From: Henckelia pumila
Taxonomy: Eukaryota; Streptophyta; Magnoliopsida; Lamiales; Gesneriaceae
Reading direction: 5' to 3'
Assembly (NCBI RefSeq): GCF_033568475.1
Contig: NC_133121.1
Coordinates: forward strand, 3,720,001-3,784,000
DNA: 64,000 bases
Positions 39,379 through 52,718 of this stretch are shown in pieces. How positions within the stretch are numbered: the first letter of the stretch is position 1; each line of letters begins with the position of its first letter. Under the pieces are notes generated by a model. The model was not told where the DNA came from. It made no database searches and worked only from the letters and a program-made list of their open reading frames with translations. The position numbers and the translations under genes are program-made.

Positions 39379-42300
39379 TCAATGTAGTTTGAGTGCTTCG
39401 ACAGGCCTTCCAAGAAGCGATAAAACCGTGCCACAAATGTGTTTCGACGAAAGACCAGCTTCTTCGATCTGATCCTGTGGTGCTCCATGATCAATGTATC
39501 TATCAGGAAGCACCATTGATCTTAACTGCAATTTGATTAAAAATCGATGATATATCAATAACAGAAACAGAAACAAGGACATAGTTAATGGGAATAGATT
39601 GAACTAAATGTGTAACTTTTTGTACCTTAAGGGGTCCATCCAAGAAACCATTCAAGCTCAGGAAATGAGAGACGTGTGATCCAAACCCTCCAATCGAGCC
39701 TTCCTCCACCGTGATCATAATTTCGTGTTCTTTTGCCAGTGTTCGTATAAGATCAGCATCCAATGGTTTACAGAATCTTGCATCAGCAACTGTTGCTGAT
39801 ATTTTAAGGGATTCAAGCATTTCTGCAGCTTCCAAACACTGCTGAACTAGTGATCCATATCCAAGAATCGCCACTTTGTTCCCTTCTCTTAGTATTCGCC
39901 CTTTTCCAATCTGTCAAATAACGTATATGTGCATTCATCGTTACTTCAGTTATTGCTTAGCACTATCTCTCAACAATTGCTTCGACTGCAACTAAAAAGA
40001 CTCGAACACGTTATTTTGACTTTAGTACTGATTATAGAATCGAGCATCTATCGTTGTACCAGAAGCTACAACAGATTGTAATAGCATAGTTCAAATATTT
40101 GCTGCCAACACATTTGAAATAGAGTAGAGTTTTTGTTTTGTGTTCACCTCGAGTGGTGTTCCTTTGAAATGAGGTGGGAGAACGGCTCCTATACCATTAC
40201 CCCTCGGAAATCTGAAACAGCTTGGTCTGTCATCTATGGCTGCTGCTGTGGCAACCATGTGCATTAGCTCAGCCTCATCTGATGGAGCCATGACCACCAT
40301 ATTTGGCAGGCAAGCCATATACGTCACATCAAACGCACCGCAATGAGTTGGCCCGTCTGCACCTACTAATCCGGCTCGATCCATTGCAAACCGGACAGGT
40401 AACTTTTGAAGATCCACATCATGTACCACCTTTATACATACATGTAGATCTGTTACACTTTGATCTAAAATATGATATGAAGTGGTATTTGAGAGAGTTT
40501 ATTGAAAGCATTTTTCAGCTTTTTGTTAACAAAATTTCAAATTTTTGTTAACGGAGAAGTGCCGAAATATCATTTCCTTTGAACTAGATTTCTCACCTGG
40601 TCGTATCCTCGCTGCAGGAAAGATGAATAGATAGCACAGAATGGCTTAAGACCCTCGGAAGCTAAACCAGCTGCGAATGTGACGGCATGCTGTTCAGCAA
40701 TGCCAACATCAAAACAACGTTCTGGAAAACGTTTCTGGAAATAATTTAAGCCCGTTCCACCTCCCATTGCAGCATGGATAGCCACAATTTTGCTGTCTAC
40801 TTCAGCTTCTTTTACAAGAGATTCCGCAAAATACTGAGTGTATGAAAGTGTAGAAGACTTGGACTTCATCTGCTTCCCTGTACTTGGTTCAAACTTGACA
40901 ACTCCTGAAAGAACATGAAAAAAAATTAATGCCATGTTTCTTTTTTCCACTCTGCAGTAGATAAAACTTGGATAATATTTAGCAAGATTATGTATAACAC
41001 TCTCAGTATCTCACCATGCATTTTATCGTCTGCTGCCTCGGCTGGAGGGTACCCTTTCCCTTTTTCTGTTACGACATGGATTAAAACCGGCCCTGGTGCC
41101 GGCATGGACTTGACTTTCTCCAATATACTGACCAAATCATCGATATTGTGCCCATCAACAGGGCCGATGTAATACAAACCAAGCTCTTCAAAGAAAGTGG
41201 AACCCGAACCACTTAACATCCCTCTTGCATATTCATCCACCTTGGCTGCAACTTCATGTGCTTGTGGTCCAATTTGCTTTGTAATGCTCTGGAAAGACCA
41301 AAGATACATAAAACTTTACCAGTTTCCTATAATTTTTTCATCGCTTGCACCTAAAGGAAATGGAAATGGAGTTACCTTTGCAGCTTCTCGAAGTTGTCTG
41401 AATTTAGGATTGGCCTGAAGCTTGCTCAGCGCGCCACTGAGCGCTCCAACGGGCGAGGCAGGGCCATCTAGTGTGGCAGTCGGTAAAGAAACTTGCTTAT
41501 TATCGTTTAGTATGATAATAAGATTCGTGTCAAGAAAGCCTGTATTGTTCATGGCCTCGTACGCTTGTCCTGCGGTCATTGCTCCATCTCCAATCACCGA
41601 AACAACATTGTTTTCCTTCCCTAGTAAATCTCTGGCCACAGCCATACCTATTATCATTGCAAATTTGTCATCATTTTATATAAAAGTCCATTTTTCAGCA
41701 CATGTTCAGAAACAATCATGCAAATTTGAAATTACCAAGTCCAGCAGAGATGCTGGTTGAGCTATGCCCAGCGCCGAATGCATCATACACACTCTCTTCT
41801 CTTTTAGGAAATCCGGCTAGCCCATCAGTCTTGCGAATCGTGTGCATTTTAGACCGCCTCCCGGTCAGAATCTTATGGCCGTATGCCTGAAAGTATAATC
41901 TCCATTTCAGAATACACTCGTGTATTACTCAAGAAACCGAAATAACAACAATTTCCGCCATTACTTCATCAAGAAACGAAACATCTATATCTTGATTCTG
42001 TTCCTCAAATGTTCATTATGTATGAAACAAAAAAAAAATGAAATCTTTACCTGATGGCCAACATCCCAAATAATTTTATCTTCAGGGCAATCAAAAACAT
42101 GGTGCAGAGCCACGGTCAGCTCCACGACGCCTAAGCTTGAGCTTAAATGCCCTCCAGTCTTTGATACAGAATACACAATCTCTGCTCTAACTTCTGCTGC
42201 TAATTGTTCGAGATCCTGAGAAAAAAACAATGTATTATGAAGATGGAATAAGCACAACCCATGATCCCTTATCAGCTATCACCCCTTTTCAGAACAATGA

Positions 42301-42730
42301 TCGATCAATACAAGAAAAAAGATTTAAAAAAACAGAAAGAAAGACAAATTTTGGATTTCACTGTTGAATGATGCACCTTTGTGGAGAGATTCTTCATATG
42401 AATGGGATAATTGATCGTATCGAGTATCGGTGTAACCGGTTTCTCGCCTGAGAAATCAATCTTCCAGCCATCTTTTTCTTTCTTTATGGCCATATCCCCA
42501 TCGGAAACACCACTGGCTGCTGATGCTCTAACGGACAACTGAGTTTAAAACCATTTCAAGCAAAACCCAATTAGCATAAGATTCAAAGTAACAATAACTC
42601 AAATCAAGAACATAGTAAACATGAAAATTTTAACGTAAGTGCTAATTACCTGTCTTCTTCCTCCACAGTTGAACTTTGGAGCTGCAAAATATGGTGATGT
42701 GGTTCTGATGAAATTTCCATGAGAAGCCAT
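39379..42730 (-). CDS. DXS2: 1-deoxy-D-xylulose-5-phosphate synthase, class 2
   Basis: DXS condenses pyruvate and glyceraldehyde-3-phosphate in plastids, the first step of the MEP isoprenoid pathway. Ten coding exons, 42730-42650, 42538-42377, 42215-42051, 41886-41736, 41647-41376, 41288-41015, 40904-40597, 40429-40148, 39910-39626 and 39525-39379, join in phase into 708 residues, normal for the family. A short Ser/Arg-rich transit peptide leads to [17 protein letters not shown] and [20 protein letters not shown]. Further on are the thiamine-diphosphate motif [16 protein letters not shown] (near residue 206), the glutamate of [13 protein letters not shown] (near 439), [15 protein letters not shown] and [15 protein letters not shown]. 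The segment [20 protein letters not shown] matches class 2 (specialised or mycorrhiza-linked isoforms) rather than the class 1 housekeeping form. The class call is from memory of the two types. No defect was seen. Confidence 0.95.
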
Positions 42731-42825
42731 TCCTGGAATGAGAATAATGGGTATTTTGGTTGGACTGGAGAAGAAGATCAAAGTGAGTGAAGTGGTACAG
42801 TGGTAAAAGTTGGCAACAAAGAGGA

Positions 42826-42836
42826 AATTTATAGAT
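42826..42836 (-). promoter_or_regulatory. Probable TATA box of DXS2
   Basis: On the minus strand TATCTATAAATTT lies about 95-105 bp upstream of the DXS2 ATG, a usual distance for a short 5' UTR. Confidence 0.55.
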
Positions 42837-42974
42837 ACCAATATAGAGGAGCTTCCATGAAATGGACAATATTTATAAAGCGATCCGACAAAGTGGACTG
42901 GTTTATGAGCGTGACCATTCCTATTCTTTTCTACACAATTTTTTTTTTTGGCAATGCCATATATATACTGAGTA

Positions 42975-43104
42975 TTACACGTTGGGTTACACATTTCACT
43001 TGAAATTATATGATTATCCCTGCATTTTATTTGGAAAAAATCTTTCAAAAATTGATGTAGAATAATCATGTAATTTCAAGTGAAATGTGTAACCCAACAT
43101 GTAA
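42975..43104. repeat. Foldback MITE in the DXS2 promoter
   Basis: The left arm (42975-43017) and the right arm (43062-43104) are inverted copies over about 43 bp with only a few mismatches; the shared core is GGGTTACACATTTCACTTG. A 44-bp loop separates them. The hairpin begins about 140 bp upstream of the inferred TATA box. Confidence 0.8.
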
Positions 43105-46070
43105 CAATCCGTATACATGTAGCATTACTTTTTTTGGGTTGAAAAGTTCGATTGTAAAAATAATAATAATATAATAATATAAATTAGATTGTGGTTGGTA
43201 ATAAGTTAACATATGGACCATTGTCAAAATATAACCGAGAAAATTGCTTCTTAAATTTTGTATGTTTTTGTTTTTTTTTCCAATTTCGGGTAATATATGT
43301 TTTCATATTTTAATTTTATTTATTATTTTTGTTTTTTTTTTGTTTTTTTTGGGAAATTTTAGTTATTTTTTCGATGTAGCGTTGATGTAGTACAAATGCA
43401 GTGATACTGTGAAAGTAACGTGTATAGTGTCATGTCAGCATTTTCGACGAAAGAAGACTAAAATTACCAAAAATCAAAACAAATAAGACTAAAATTGAAA
43501 TCTAAAAACATGAAAAAAATTAAAATTACAAAATGACAAGATTAACGGACCAAATATAACCACATTGTTTGATTGTTTCCAATATCATTAATCGTTTCTG
43601 AAAAAAAATAAAAAATGGTTGGCATATTTTCGTACTGTCCCGGCCATTGTCCATCGAATAACATTGCTTTGGATCAATGGGTGAGATAAAGATAAGAATA
43701 ATTTAACATTTTTTTTTTAGTAATTTCGGTCGTTGTAAAGTTTGAGTCAACCATTTTATCATGTCTTAATATGATTAAAACAAAAATATATATGTATCTG
43801 CGAAAATTACTATACAACACAAAGATGGTTATAATATATTCATAAAACTTCAAGCAAATAGTACAATCTAAATTTTTGTTTCTATAAACATGTTTACGTG
43901 TATATATGTTACACAATAATTAAGGAGAATAAAATGATGAATATCTTCCTAAAAAAAAAATGTATATCAGTATATATAACTCTACATATTATGAAAATGG
44001 TTAGGTACTGCATGCAAATGTCATGTAATAATGACAAAAAAATTAGATGATGGTTGCTATTTTCTATAGATAGCCCACGGCGCCACCCTATCAAGTTCAT
44101 ACATAGGAAGGAAGTGTTTGAAAGTTCCAGGTGTCACGTAGGATTAATCCATAATGGTTACGACTTGTTTTTCTAAATGGGGTATCACCACCTTATAATC
44201 AAACCCCGCACCAAGTAATTGTCTGGTTGGATTTGATTGGAGATTAGTGATAGGTTGGCATATAAATCCTGTGGTGCGATGTGACGTGATTGTATCACTA
44301 ATTGATCACTACCATATCATACGTGGAATCGTCTCGTGTTCAAGTAATTAGTAAAAATAAAAGAATAGTACTTGATTAGTCGTCAACAGTTTGAATTTTT
44401 TTAAACCTTTTTACTAACATTTTTTCAGGCGAGCAAGCTCGGCGGATGTGCATTAAATTTTTTTTTATAGTATATAATGGTGGAATCACACAGTTTTTAA
44501 TTATAATCTCACGATTAGATGCTGTGCTCATTTTTTTGTCATTATACAGCAAAAGGAATCAACAAAGATGTTTCGGTTCTAATTTCTGTTTGATGCCTTG
44601 TACAAAAAAAGTATGTGTTTTGTCAATTTGGTAGTAAATATTGGGGGCCCCAATTCATTTTGTTTTTCCTATATATGTGATAGAAAAATGCAATTGAAAA
44701 AGCAAATGGTTTGTAGCCATGAACAATTCAACATGGGTTTCTCGTTGGTGCATGGCAACCACACACACGCACGAAGCTTCAACTTTCATGCACCTAACTT
44801 TTTTTGGTTTTTGAAGTTTATTACATTATATAATCAAATATATATATATATCAAATAAATGTACAAATAACAAATACCCCCTTTAACATTTTTACAGATC
44901 TAACACATGACCCCTTTCACTAAAAATATTAATAAAAAAATTTATAATTCAAAAATCTATACAACATTCCAAGTTTACCCTTTTACAATATTTCTTATAC
45001 AAATTATAATTTTTATTGTTTTAATTTGATAATTATTTTCTTGAAAAAATTATCGTCATTTTGAGATTAAATTGAAATTTTAGCATTCGACAAATAGTAA
45101 TTAAAGATTACACATTAGCTATTTTTTAATAGCGGTTTCAATTAAATTGTATATATACTTTTTCACAAAAAATTATATGTATAATCAAATTAAATTATAA
45201 AAATTCATTGTATACCTTAAAATAAAAATAAAAAATATTTCTAAAATATAATTGATAAAGATGCAATTAAATTTGATAATTATTATAATTAAAATTTTCA
45301 AATATTAAAAAAATTTATTTAATCTAAATAAATATGATTAAATTTTATTTGTAATCAAATTCAAAAAAAAACCTTTTAAAAATGAATAATTATAAATTCA
45401 TTAAATTTTAAATTTTTTTAAAAAATAATATTATATAAATACTATTAATTAAGATGAATAATTCTCGAAGAAATAATTTTGAAAATTATTAAAAATTAAA
45501 ATTTGTATAAATAATATTAGGGTAAGTTTAGAATATTGAAGTAATTTTTATATTTTGGATCGGATTTATTTTTATTAATTTTCAAATTTAGGAGTAATAT
45601 GCATGCATGTAAGATATTAAAAAAAATGTCAAGGGATAGTTGTTTTTCACATTCGGGGACATTTGTAATTATGATATAAATGATTAAATCTCATGAGAGT
45701 GAACAACGTAATTAACCTTTTTTAAAAAATACTTTTTACGATTCATAACATATTGCCGAGATTAAAAAGATGATGCGTATTATTAAAAGGGCAAACGATT
45801 ATGAATAGATAAATCATTTAAAAACATCATTTTTATTCTAATTTAAGTTTTGGAATTTATAAATCTGTTAAAATGAATTTTCAAGGTGTCAAAACCAATA
45901 AAATTGTGTCCTTCAAATGAGACATTTTGATGGACGTACATCCTAATCAAGTAATGTTACCAACTTGACAATTTCTTATTTAGTGACTTGTTTTATGTCT
46001 TGTTCTCGATTTAACTCTTCGAATTCTAATTTCTCCGTTTGATAATTCCGTTTACTTGAGTGTTAAAACA
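43105..46070. other. Intergenic, repeat-rich, no gene
   Basis: Very AT-rich. Around 43240-43560 there are partly inverted segments rich in TTTTGGTC/GACTAAAAT words, like the units of the 18393-19376 foldback but much more diverged. Short AT runs occur near 44838. Nothing coding was recognised. Confidence 0.4.
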
Positions 46071-48190
46071 TAGGAAAAATATTCAACAATATATTACCTG
46101 TTCAACCCTTCCATATAACATGTTTTTCATACTGATCATATACTTAATTTGTCAAACTGATAAAGATCGGTTGAAGGGGTGGATTAAATTGCTTGATAAA
46201 CTGATGTCTCGAACTACTGTAGCAGCTGATCTCCAAAATAATACTTAGTTTGGTTCAGTTGGGATTAGTCAACTGAATCATTTTTTTCTCGTGTGTCGAT
46301 ATTAATTGACCAACTGAGTAAGTGCGAAATGAGGTCAACTTACAGATTGAACTGGTACTCAATGGACTGATTATGATAGTGAGTGCGTGACAGTAAGGAA
46401 CTTAGAGTAAGATGGCACAGAAGTTGTTTATGGATGTTCGGAGATTTAAAATACTTCTATGTCACCCCTTCTTTCATCTTGGAAAGATTCACTCTAGAAG
46501 ACTGTGACTATTACAAACAAGTTTGCAACATCCCACTCCAAGACTAAAACTTATACTATCTCCTATCTCATAACTCCTAAAAACACTCAAGAACTCAATT
46601 CACGACTGATTCTCGTTACAACGAAGTTTGCAGCACCTCAACTGATATATCACAGATACAACCCTTGTGTTTACAACTCGACACTTAGCACTAAAGATAT
46701 TAATTCAATACTCTAAAGTAGGGATATTTATTGGTCGGTTCGATTTTAATTTGTACAAATTCAGTTCGGTTTTCTGATTTTTTGTTTATGAAAATGTAAT
46801 CCGAAGTCAAACCGTTTTACTTCGGTTCGGTTTGATTTTGTACTATAATGTACCAGTTTATACGGTTTGGTTTGATCAAATAATACATAAAACAATAAAA
46901 TATAGAGGTGTTTATCGGCCGGTTCGATTTCGTTTTTGGTTTTTTATTTTGATTTTAGTTTTAAAAATATATAATCCGATATCCGAACCATTTTTTCGAT
47001 TCGCTTCGTTTTCTACCAAAACGGTTCGATTATTTCGATCGTAATTTCGATTTTGATACGATTATTAAAATAAATAATATAAATATATTGTAAAATATAA
47101 TATGTAATCTTTTTAAATGATTTTTTAGTAAAAAAAATTAAAACTAAAGTTTAAATAAATTACATAAACAAAAATTAACTAAAAGTTACATTAAACAATA
47201 ATCAATTAATCAACTATTAATTACAAAAACAACAATGAATTACATAAACACGATCAACTAAGAATTAAACAAAATGATTATTCATTCACTAAATATCATC
47301 TCATAACATATATAATATAAATAAAAATATGGATAAAATTATTAATTTAATGAAATTTCGATTTTTTCGATCGGTTCGGTTTTGACATATATAATCCAAA
47401 TTCGAACGAAATAAATTTTGTTTTTAAGATTTATATCCGAATTACAAAATACGATTTTCGATTCGATTTAGTGTTTGATTTTTTCGATTTGAATTTACGG
47501 GTTTTTCGGTTTTATCCAAAATTTGAACATCTCTACTCTGAAGTGTGCTTGTGTTCTTCGACTCTTTGATATAAGCTTCAAGATGCTTTCTGTTGTTTTT
47601 CTCGATTGAATTGGTAAACTGAAGGAGTTTAATTTACCTCTGATAACTTGAATATGTATGCGAGAATTCTTAATGAGTCAGATAATTTTTCTGATGCCCT
47701 TTGATATCTATTTATATCGAACGGGTAACACGACCTGTTTGAATTCAAATCAATATCGTTAGCTTGTATTTTCCGCAGACATTCACTGTCATTCATAGTA
47801 CACTGGCGTACTCTGATTATGTGGCGTATTATCTTGTACGGAAAAGTCTATCCATAAGATTTACGTTGATTCAGTCTGGGTCAAGTGTACTCTTGGATGA
47901 TTTAGTTCAGCGTAGTAAGATTAGTTTACTTCTTGGGGAACTGATTAAGTTTATCGCCACTAAACTAAATGCGGCTTAGCTCATTTACTCGACTGCTTGA
48001 CACCACTTGATAGCTTAATGCTCTTCAGTTTAGATCTTGGTCAAAGTCAACTCAGTTGATGTCTTCAGTTAAGCTCGTCAGTTTTGTCCAATTTACGTCT
48101 TTTGTGCTCGGTTCTGGACAAAATCAGTTGATTTGTGAGGTAGACTAAATTTTGTCCATATCAAAACTCTGTGAGTTCCAACACAAACTT
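46071..48190. repeat. Unclassified older repeat, split by a hAT element
   Basis: On both sides of the hAT element at 46719-47535 lies sequence of different character, less AT-rich and with many CAACTGA/TCAGTTGA words. It continues across the insertion if one copy of the target duplication is removed. It resembles non-coding retroelement or LTR-type repeat sequence, but I could not fix ends or a family. Confidence 0.3.
46719..47535. mobile_element. hAT-type non-autonomous element, 817 bp
   Basis: The ends are TAGGGATATTTATTGG and, inverted from the right, TAGAGATGTTCAAATTT. It is flanked by CTCTAAAG (46711-46718) and CTCTGAAG (47536-47543), an 8-bp target duplication with one mismatch. The body has CGGTTCGATTT/GGTTCGGTTTG words. 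A second end-like sequence, TAGAGGTGTTTATCGGCCGG, begins near 46903, which suggests a nested or rearranged copy. Confidence 0.75.
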
Positions 48191-48851
48191 ATAATATTTT
48201 TTAGGTATATGATAATTACAAATAATTTTCACTAAAACTAGATGTTAATTATTATGCTCATGAATGTTTATTGTTTTGATCCAATCACCTGTTATTTCAA
48301 TTAATGATGTGACTTAGACTAGGAAGTAGGAAATTAATTAAGACAAACCTAAAAATTTATTTGAGTTGAATAAGAGCCGATAATGTGTTTAGTGAGGAAA
48401 TTATAGTGAACATGAGCAACACATTTAGAATTGTTCAAACAACGTGTGCCGTTCATTTATTATTTTTTAAAAAAATTAAAAATGACATCATCAAAGGAAA
48501 AAAAATGAAATATAGATATTTTTGATAAAATAATTTATACAATATTTGAAAGCTCAAATTTAATACCCATTTTAAAAAAAAAAACTTTATGCTTTTCATC
48601 TATTTTATATATACTAGCGACGAAGCACACGCGTTGCGTGTGTAAAATAATAAAGATAATAAAAATATAATTTTCTTAAATAATACATGAATATTTGATT
48701 TGTCAAAGATAATATTTAAATTTTTGAACTTTTGAAAGTGGATAAGATGTGGTAATTATGAATAAATTTAGATTTTTTTTAAAGTGAACATGGGTATTTT
48801 TGTAAAAAAATATTTGATGTCATCAATTCGAACCATTAAGAACCTCAATTT

Positions 48852-48855
<4 letters not shown>

Positions 48856-48897
<42 letters not shown>
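48856..48897. repeat. (AT)n microsatellite
   Basis: About twenty AT units in a row. Confidence 0.95.
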
Positions 48898-48904
<7 letters not shown>

Positions 48905-49258
48905 GTCACAATCACGAATTTTCAAACTTTACCGATGATATTTAAGTCTTAATATGAGTATATGTATGTTTGACATATAGATGGAAGCGTAAAGACGGCA
49001 AAACAAATTGTATTAAGTTATTTACTACCGAATGGTAACAAAATCTTATTAAATTAGCAAGTATAGTTTTTCAATAATTGGATGCGTTCGTTGTCAAGAA
49101 ACGTTGACAATAATTTGGTAGTTTTTTTTAGACGATTTTACGGATATATGGATATTTTGTCTAAGATACATATCAATTTGAATTATATATACATATTAAT
49201 ATATAATTAAAAATTAATATTTTTTTATTCATCGAGTAGAGTATGCATGAGATACATT

Positions 49259-49698
49259 TAGGGGAAACGAGCCGAGCTACTCGTGTGTAGCTCGTGAGTA
49301 GTTCGGTCAAAATACGACTCGAGCTAGATTTGACCGAGCTCGAACTCGAGCTCGAGAACATACAATCGAGCTCGAGCTCGAGCTCGAAATATATGTGTTT
49401 GAGTAGCTCGCGAGCTACTCGATAACACATATAATAAATATAAAATATAATATAAATATATATAGAAATATAATGTATATAATATTTTATTTATTTATTT
49501 ATTCATATAATTATTTATTTATATATATATTTATATATAATTATATATAATTTTCGAGCTCGAGTAGTTCGAGATATAGACGAGCTCGAGCTCAAGTACG
49601 AAATTAACTACTCGATCGAGCTCGAGTAGTTAAATATGAGTCGAGCTCGAGCTCGAGTAGTGTGCTACTCGACTCGGCTCGACTCGATTACACCCGTA
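49259..49698. mobile_element. hAT-type element made of GAGCTCGAGC words, 440 bp
   Basis: The left end is TAGGGGAAACGAGCCGAG; the right end, inverted, is TACGGGTGTAATCGAG. Flanking 8-mers GATACATT (49251-49258) and GATACATC (49699-49706) differ at one base. The body alternates CGAGCTCGAGCTCGAG and GCTACTCG palindromes around an AT-rich core. Confidence 0.75.
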
Positions 49699-49706
49699 GA
49701 TACATC

Positions 49707-51278
49707 TTACAAAATTATTTGTAAAACAGATTTACAGCAGTTTTTGTGATAATTTATTTAATTGTTGCTAAAAAAATTGTAGGCACGTTTATGGCTCATT
49801 AACAAAAACCAAACCACAAGTGGCACGTGGATATCCATTAAATATTATATGAAAATAGAAAATTTATCCTAATATCTAATATGATTTACGTATAAAAATG
49901 GACCGAAAATAGAAAGTATGAGTTCATGCAGCCTTAGAGTGCAAAAAGAGTAACTGAATGCTCTCACACATTTCATCAAGCAGTAGTTTTTGATGCAATT
50001 GCATTCATATATAAATGTTTATTAATGGCATAATGAATAATTTTATCATCAATTTTTTATTCAATATTTTATTAGAATTAAGTTATTTTATTGTTTGATT
50101 AAATTTCTCAGTGCTAATTGAATGACAATTAATGAAAATATAAGTTTGACTGTTCGAGTCTTCTTGTAAATAATAGTTTATGGGGAGTGTTATTTACACT
50201 CCAAAAGGTGTTAATAACACTCCACCTTTCTTGCTTAATTAATTTATTACTAGATAATCTTACCCTTATAACATATTTTATTTTATAATTAAATTTTAAT
50301 TTACCTTAAAAAACTTAAATACAATAATTTTGTAGGTCAAAAATTAAATTTTAATTAAAAAAAGATTTAAAACAATTAAATTTTAATTCAAAAAAGTCAA
50401 TATTTATAATTAAAAAAATCACTAAATTTTAGTATGTATATGAACTTTTAAATAACAATAAGATTTAATATTATTTATATTTTATTCTAAATTTTAGTAT
50501 TCATATACAAAATATTTGAAAATTATTTCTACAAGAATATATAAATTATTGGGATGTAAAATTTATTTATTCATATTAAATTTAAGATAAAATACAAATT
50601 AAATATCTTAACATTGTTATATCAAAGTAAGATTATTTATTTATTTATATATGGGTGTGTGTCTCTTTATAGCTATTATTAACATGATTTCTACAATATA
50701 AAGATATTATTTGAATCTATGTAGATAAAAATTAAATATTAAATTAATTTATGTCTATTTTATTTTTTTTACTTGAATAATGTTAATACACATATATTAA
50801 CTATAAATTTAATAAATAATATTTTATTTTAAAATAAAAAAATAGGTCAGTTATATTTTTCTTTTATAAGATATTAAGATTAACTAAAAAAAATTAATTT
50901 ATGCCAAAAACGTAAAAAAATATGCAATTCTTACCCAAAAAAAAAAAAAAAAGATAACACGTAATTAAAAAAATTAAAATAAAGACAAGAAATGTGAATT
51001 AAAACAAAAATTAAGATGAAATGAAAGTAATAGTTAATTTTTAACAAATTTTGCGTGTATCTTTCTTTATTCAATGTGATTAACAAATTTAACTATATAT
51101 ATTGTAATTTATTTTAAGAAAGCAGACTATAAATGAATTTGCCAAAATTAAATACAATCAATTCAAGGGTATCAATGTAAATTTTGAGTATAAAATTTAG
51201 AGATGGAGATTTAACAATAAGGGGAGTGTTATTATATATGATTAGTGAATAATCTATCATTTATTTTGCACTTACCAT
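49707..51278. other. Intergenic AT-rich stretch, no gene
   Basis: No gene was recognised. GGGGAGTGTTATT occurs in direct orientation near 50178 and 51219, with AACACTCC inverted copies near 50215. This could mark the ends of an old element about 1 kb long, but no target duplication was found. Confidence 0.35.
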
Positions 51279-52497
51279 ATAATTATAAATATTACATTGA
51301 AGTTTGAACTGTGAAAATGTCAATATTTCCTTTTGAAAACTTAATAATTAAATTGTGAAATGTCATTTTTATCATTTGATGATAATTGAAAAGAGTAAAT
51401 AGTTGTGTTTAGGGGTGTTCATTCGGGCGGTTTTGATCGAACCGAACCGAAATTTCGGTTCTCCGAAAAGCCAAACCGAATTGAGCGGTTCGGTTCGGTT
51501 TTTAATCGAAATTATTTCGGTTTTTCGGTTAACCGATTTTTTTATAAAAAACAATTTTTTTTCTCTAAAAATCGATTTTTTTGAAAAAAAAAATTTAAAC
51601 TAAACTTTTTCTTTAAAAAAAACTTAATATTTTTAGTTATTCGAATAATTTTTGGAAAAAAAATTAATGGTTAAATCAAATATTTGTGATTTAATGCTTC
51701 GAAAAATATATTTGAAAATAACTCAACTGAGATTCTAAGAACAAAAAAATTGCTAACGTTTTTAATTTAAATAATAATAAATTATAAATTTATAAAAATA
51801 ATGTAATATATAATGCAAATATGTGTATATATAAAATAATAAAATAATTTCATTAGTTTTTAATTATTTATATGCAGTGGTAAAAAATAATAGAAAAAAA
51901 AGATTTTTTATGCATTGAATTACAATGTTTGTTTCAGCTATTATTTGACTTAGATATAATAAAAAAATAATAGAAAAAACGATTTTTTAAACTATTTTTT
52001 TTTCTAGTTAACCAGAGAAACCTTGGACAGAATATAAACGAGATATTAAATTTGTTCGAAACGAGTGTCAGAGGCAACACTAATCCAAATGAAATGCATT
52101 CATCGGTCCAAGGAAGAAATATACATATTAATTTATTGTAAAGAAATTCAAATTCAAATACCAAAACCGAATCGAACCGAAAAACCGAAAATCCAAAAAC
52201 CGAACCGAATTATCGGTTCGGTTTTTGGTTCAAACCGAATTTTTGATTTCTGTTTGGATCGGACGGTTATCCAAACCGTGAACACTCCTTGTTGTGTTAT
52301 TTCACAATCGAAAAAAAATCTGCTCACGTATGCATTTACCCTACCGATATGAACGTAACAATGACATTAACGTGTGAATGTCAATATTGCCATTTGCCGA
52401 TTTAATAATCAAATAAATCCTGAAATGCCATTTTTACCATTTTATATTTGGAAGGATTAAGCATTTGAAGGGCAATTGTGTTATTTGACAATCATAA
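51279..52497. repeat. Tandem duplication of about 165 bp, one copy interrupted by a hAT element
   Basis: Copy A runs from about 51279 to 51409 and resumes at 52299-52318. Copy B, about 52331-52497, is uninterrupted. Shared blocks include AATGTCAATATT, TTAATAAT(T/C)AAAT, GAAATG(T/C)CATTTTTA and TTGTGTTATTT(C/G)ACAATC. Copy B ends about 220 bp upstream of the WAT1-like ATG. Confidence 0.7.
51410..52290. mobile_element. hAT-type non-autonomous element, 881 bp
   Basis: The left end is TAGGGGTGTTCATTCGG; the right end, inverted, is AAGGAGTGTTCACGG. It is flanked by a perfect 8-bp duplication GTTGTGTT (51402-51409 and 52291-52298). The subterminal regions consist of AACCGAACCGAA/CGGTTCGGTTTT words. 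No transposase was seen. Confidence 0.88.
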
Positions 52498-52718
52498 AAC
52501 TTTGTTTCGAGAATATTTTGTTGGATGGTCAGTAAATTTTTGTAATAAAACTACCTCAGTTGGCAATCTGTTGCTTCGAAGTTTATGTTGTCAAACTCAG
52601 CCTATCTTTTATTTGCCATTTTCCTTTACTTGGGACAATTTTGCCCGCGTTACTTGTTTCAAAAATTATAAAGGGATCCTAAAAAACTCGAGCTTGAACG
52701 CGGTAGGATTATGTCAAA

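Noticed and set aside
50178-51232. Possible element bounded by GGGGAGTGTTATT
   Set aside because: The two copies are direct rather than inverted and no target duplication could be found.
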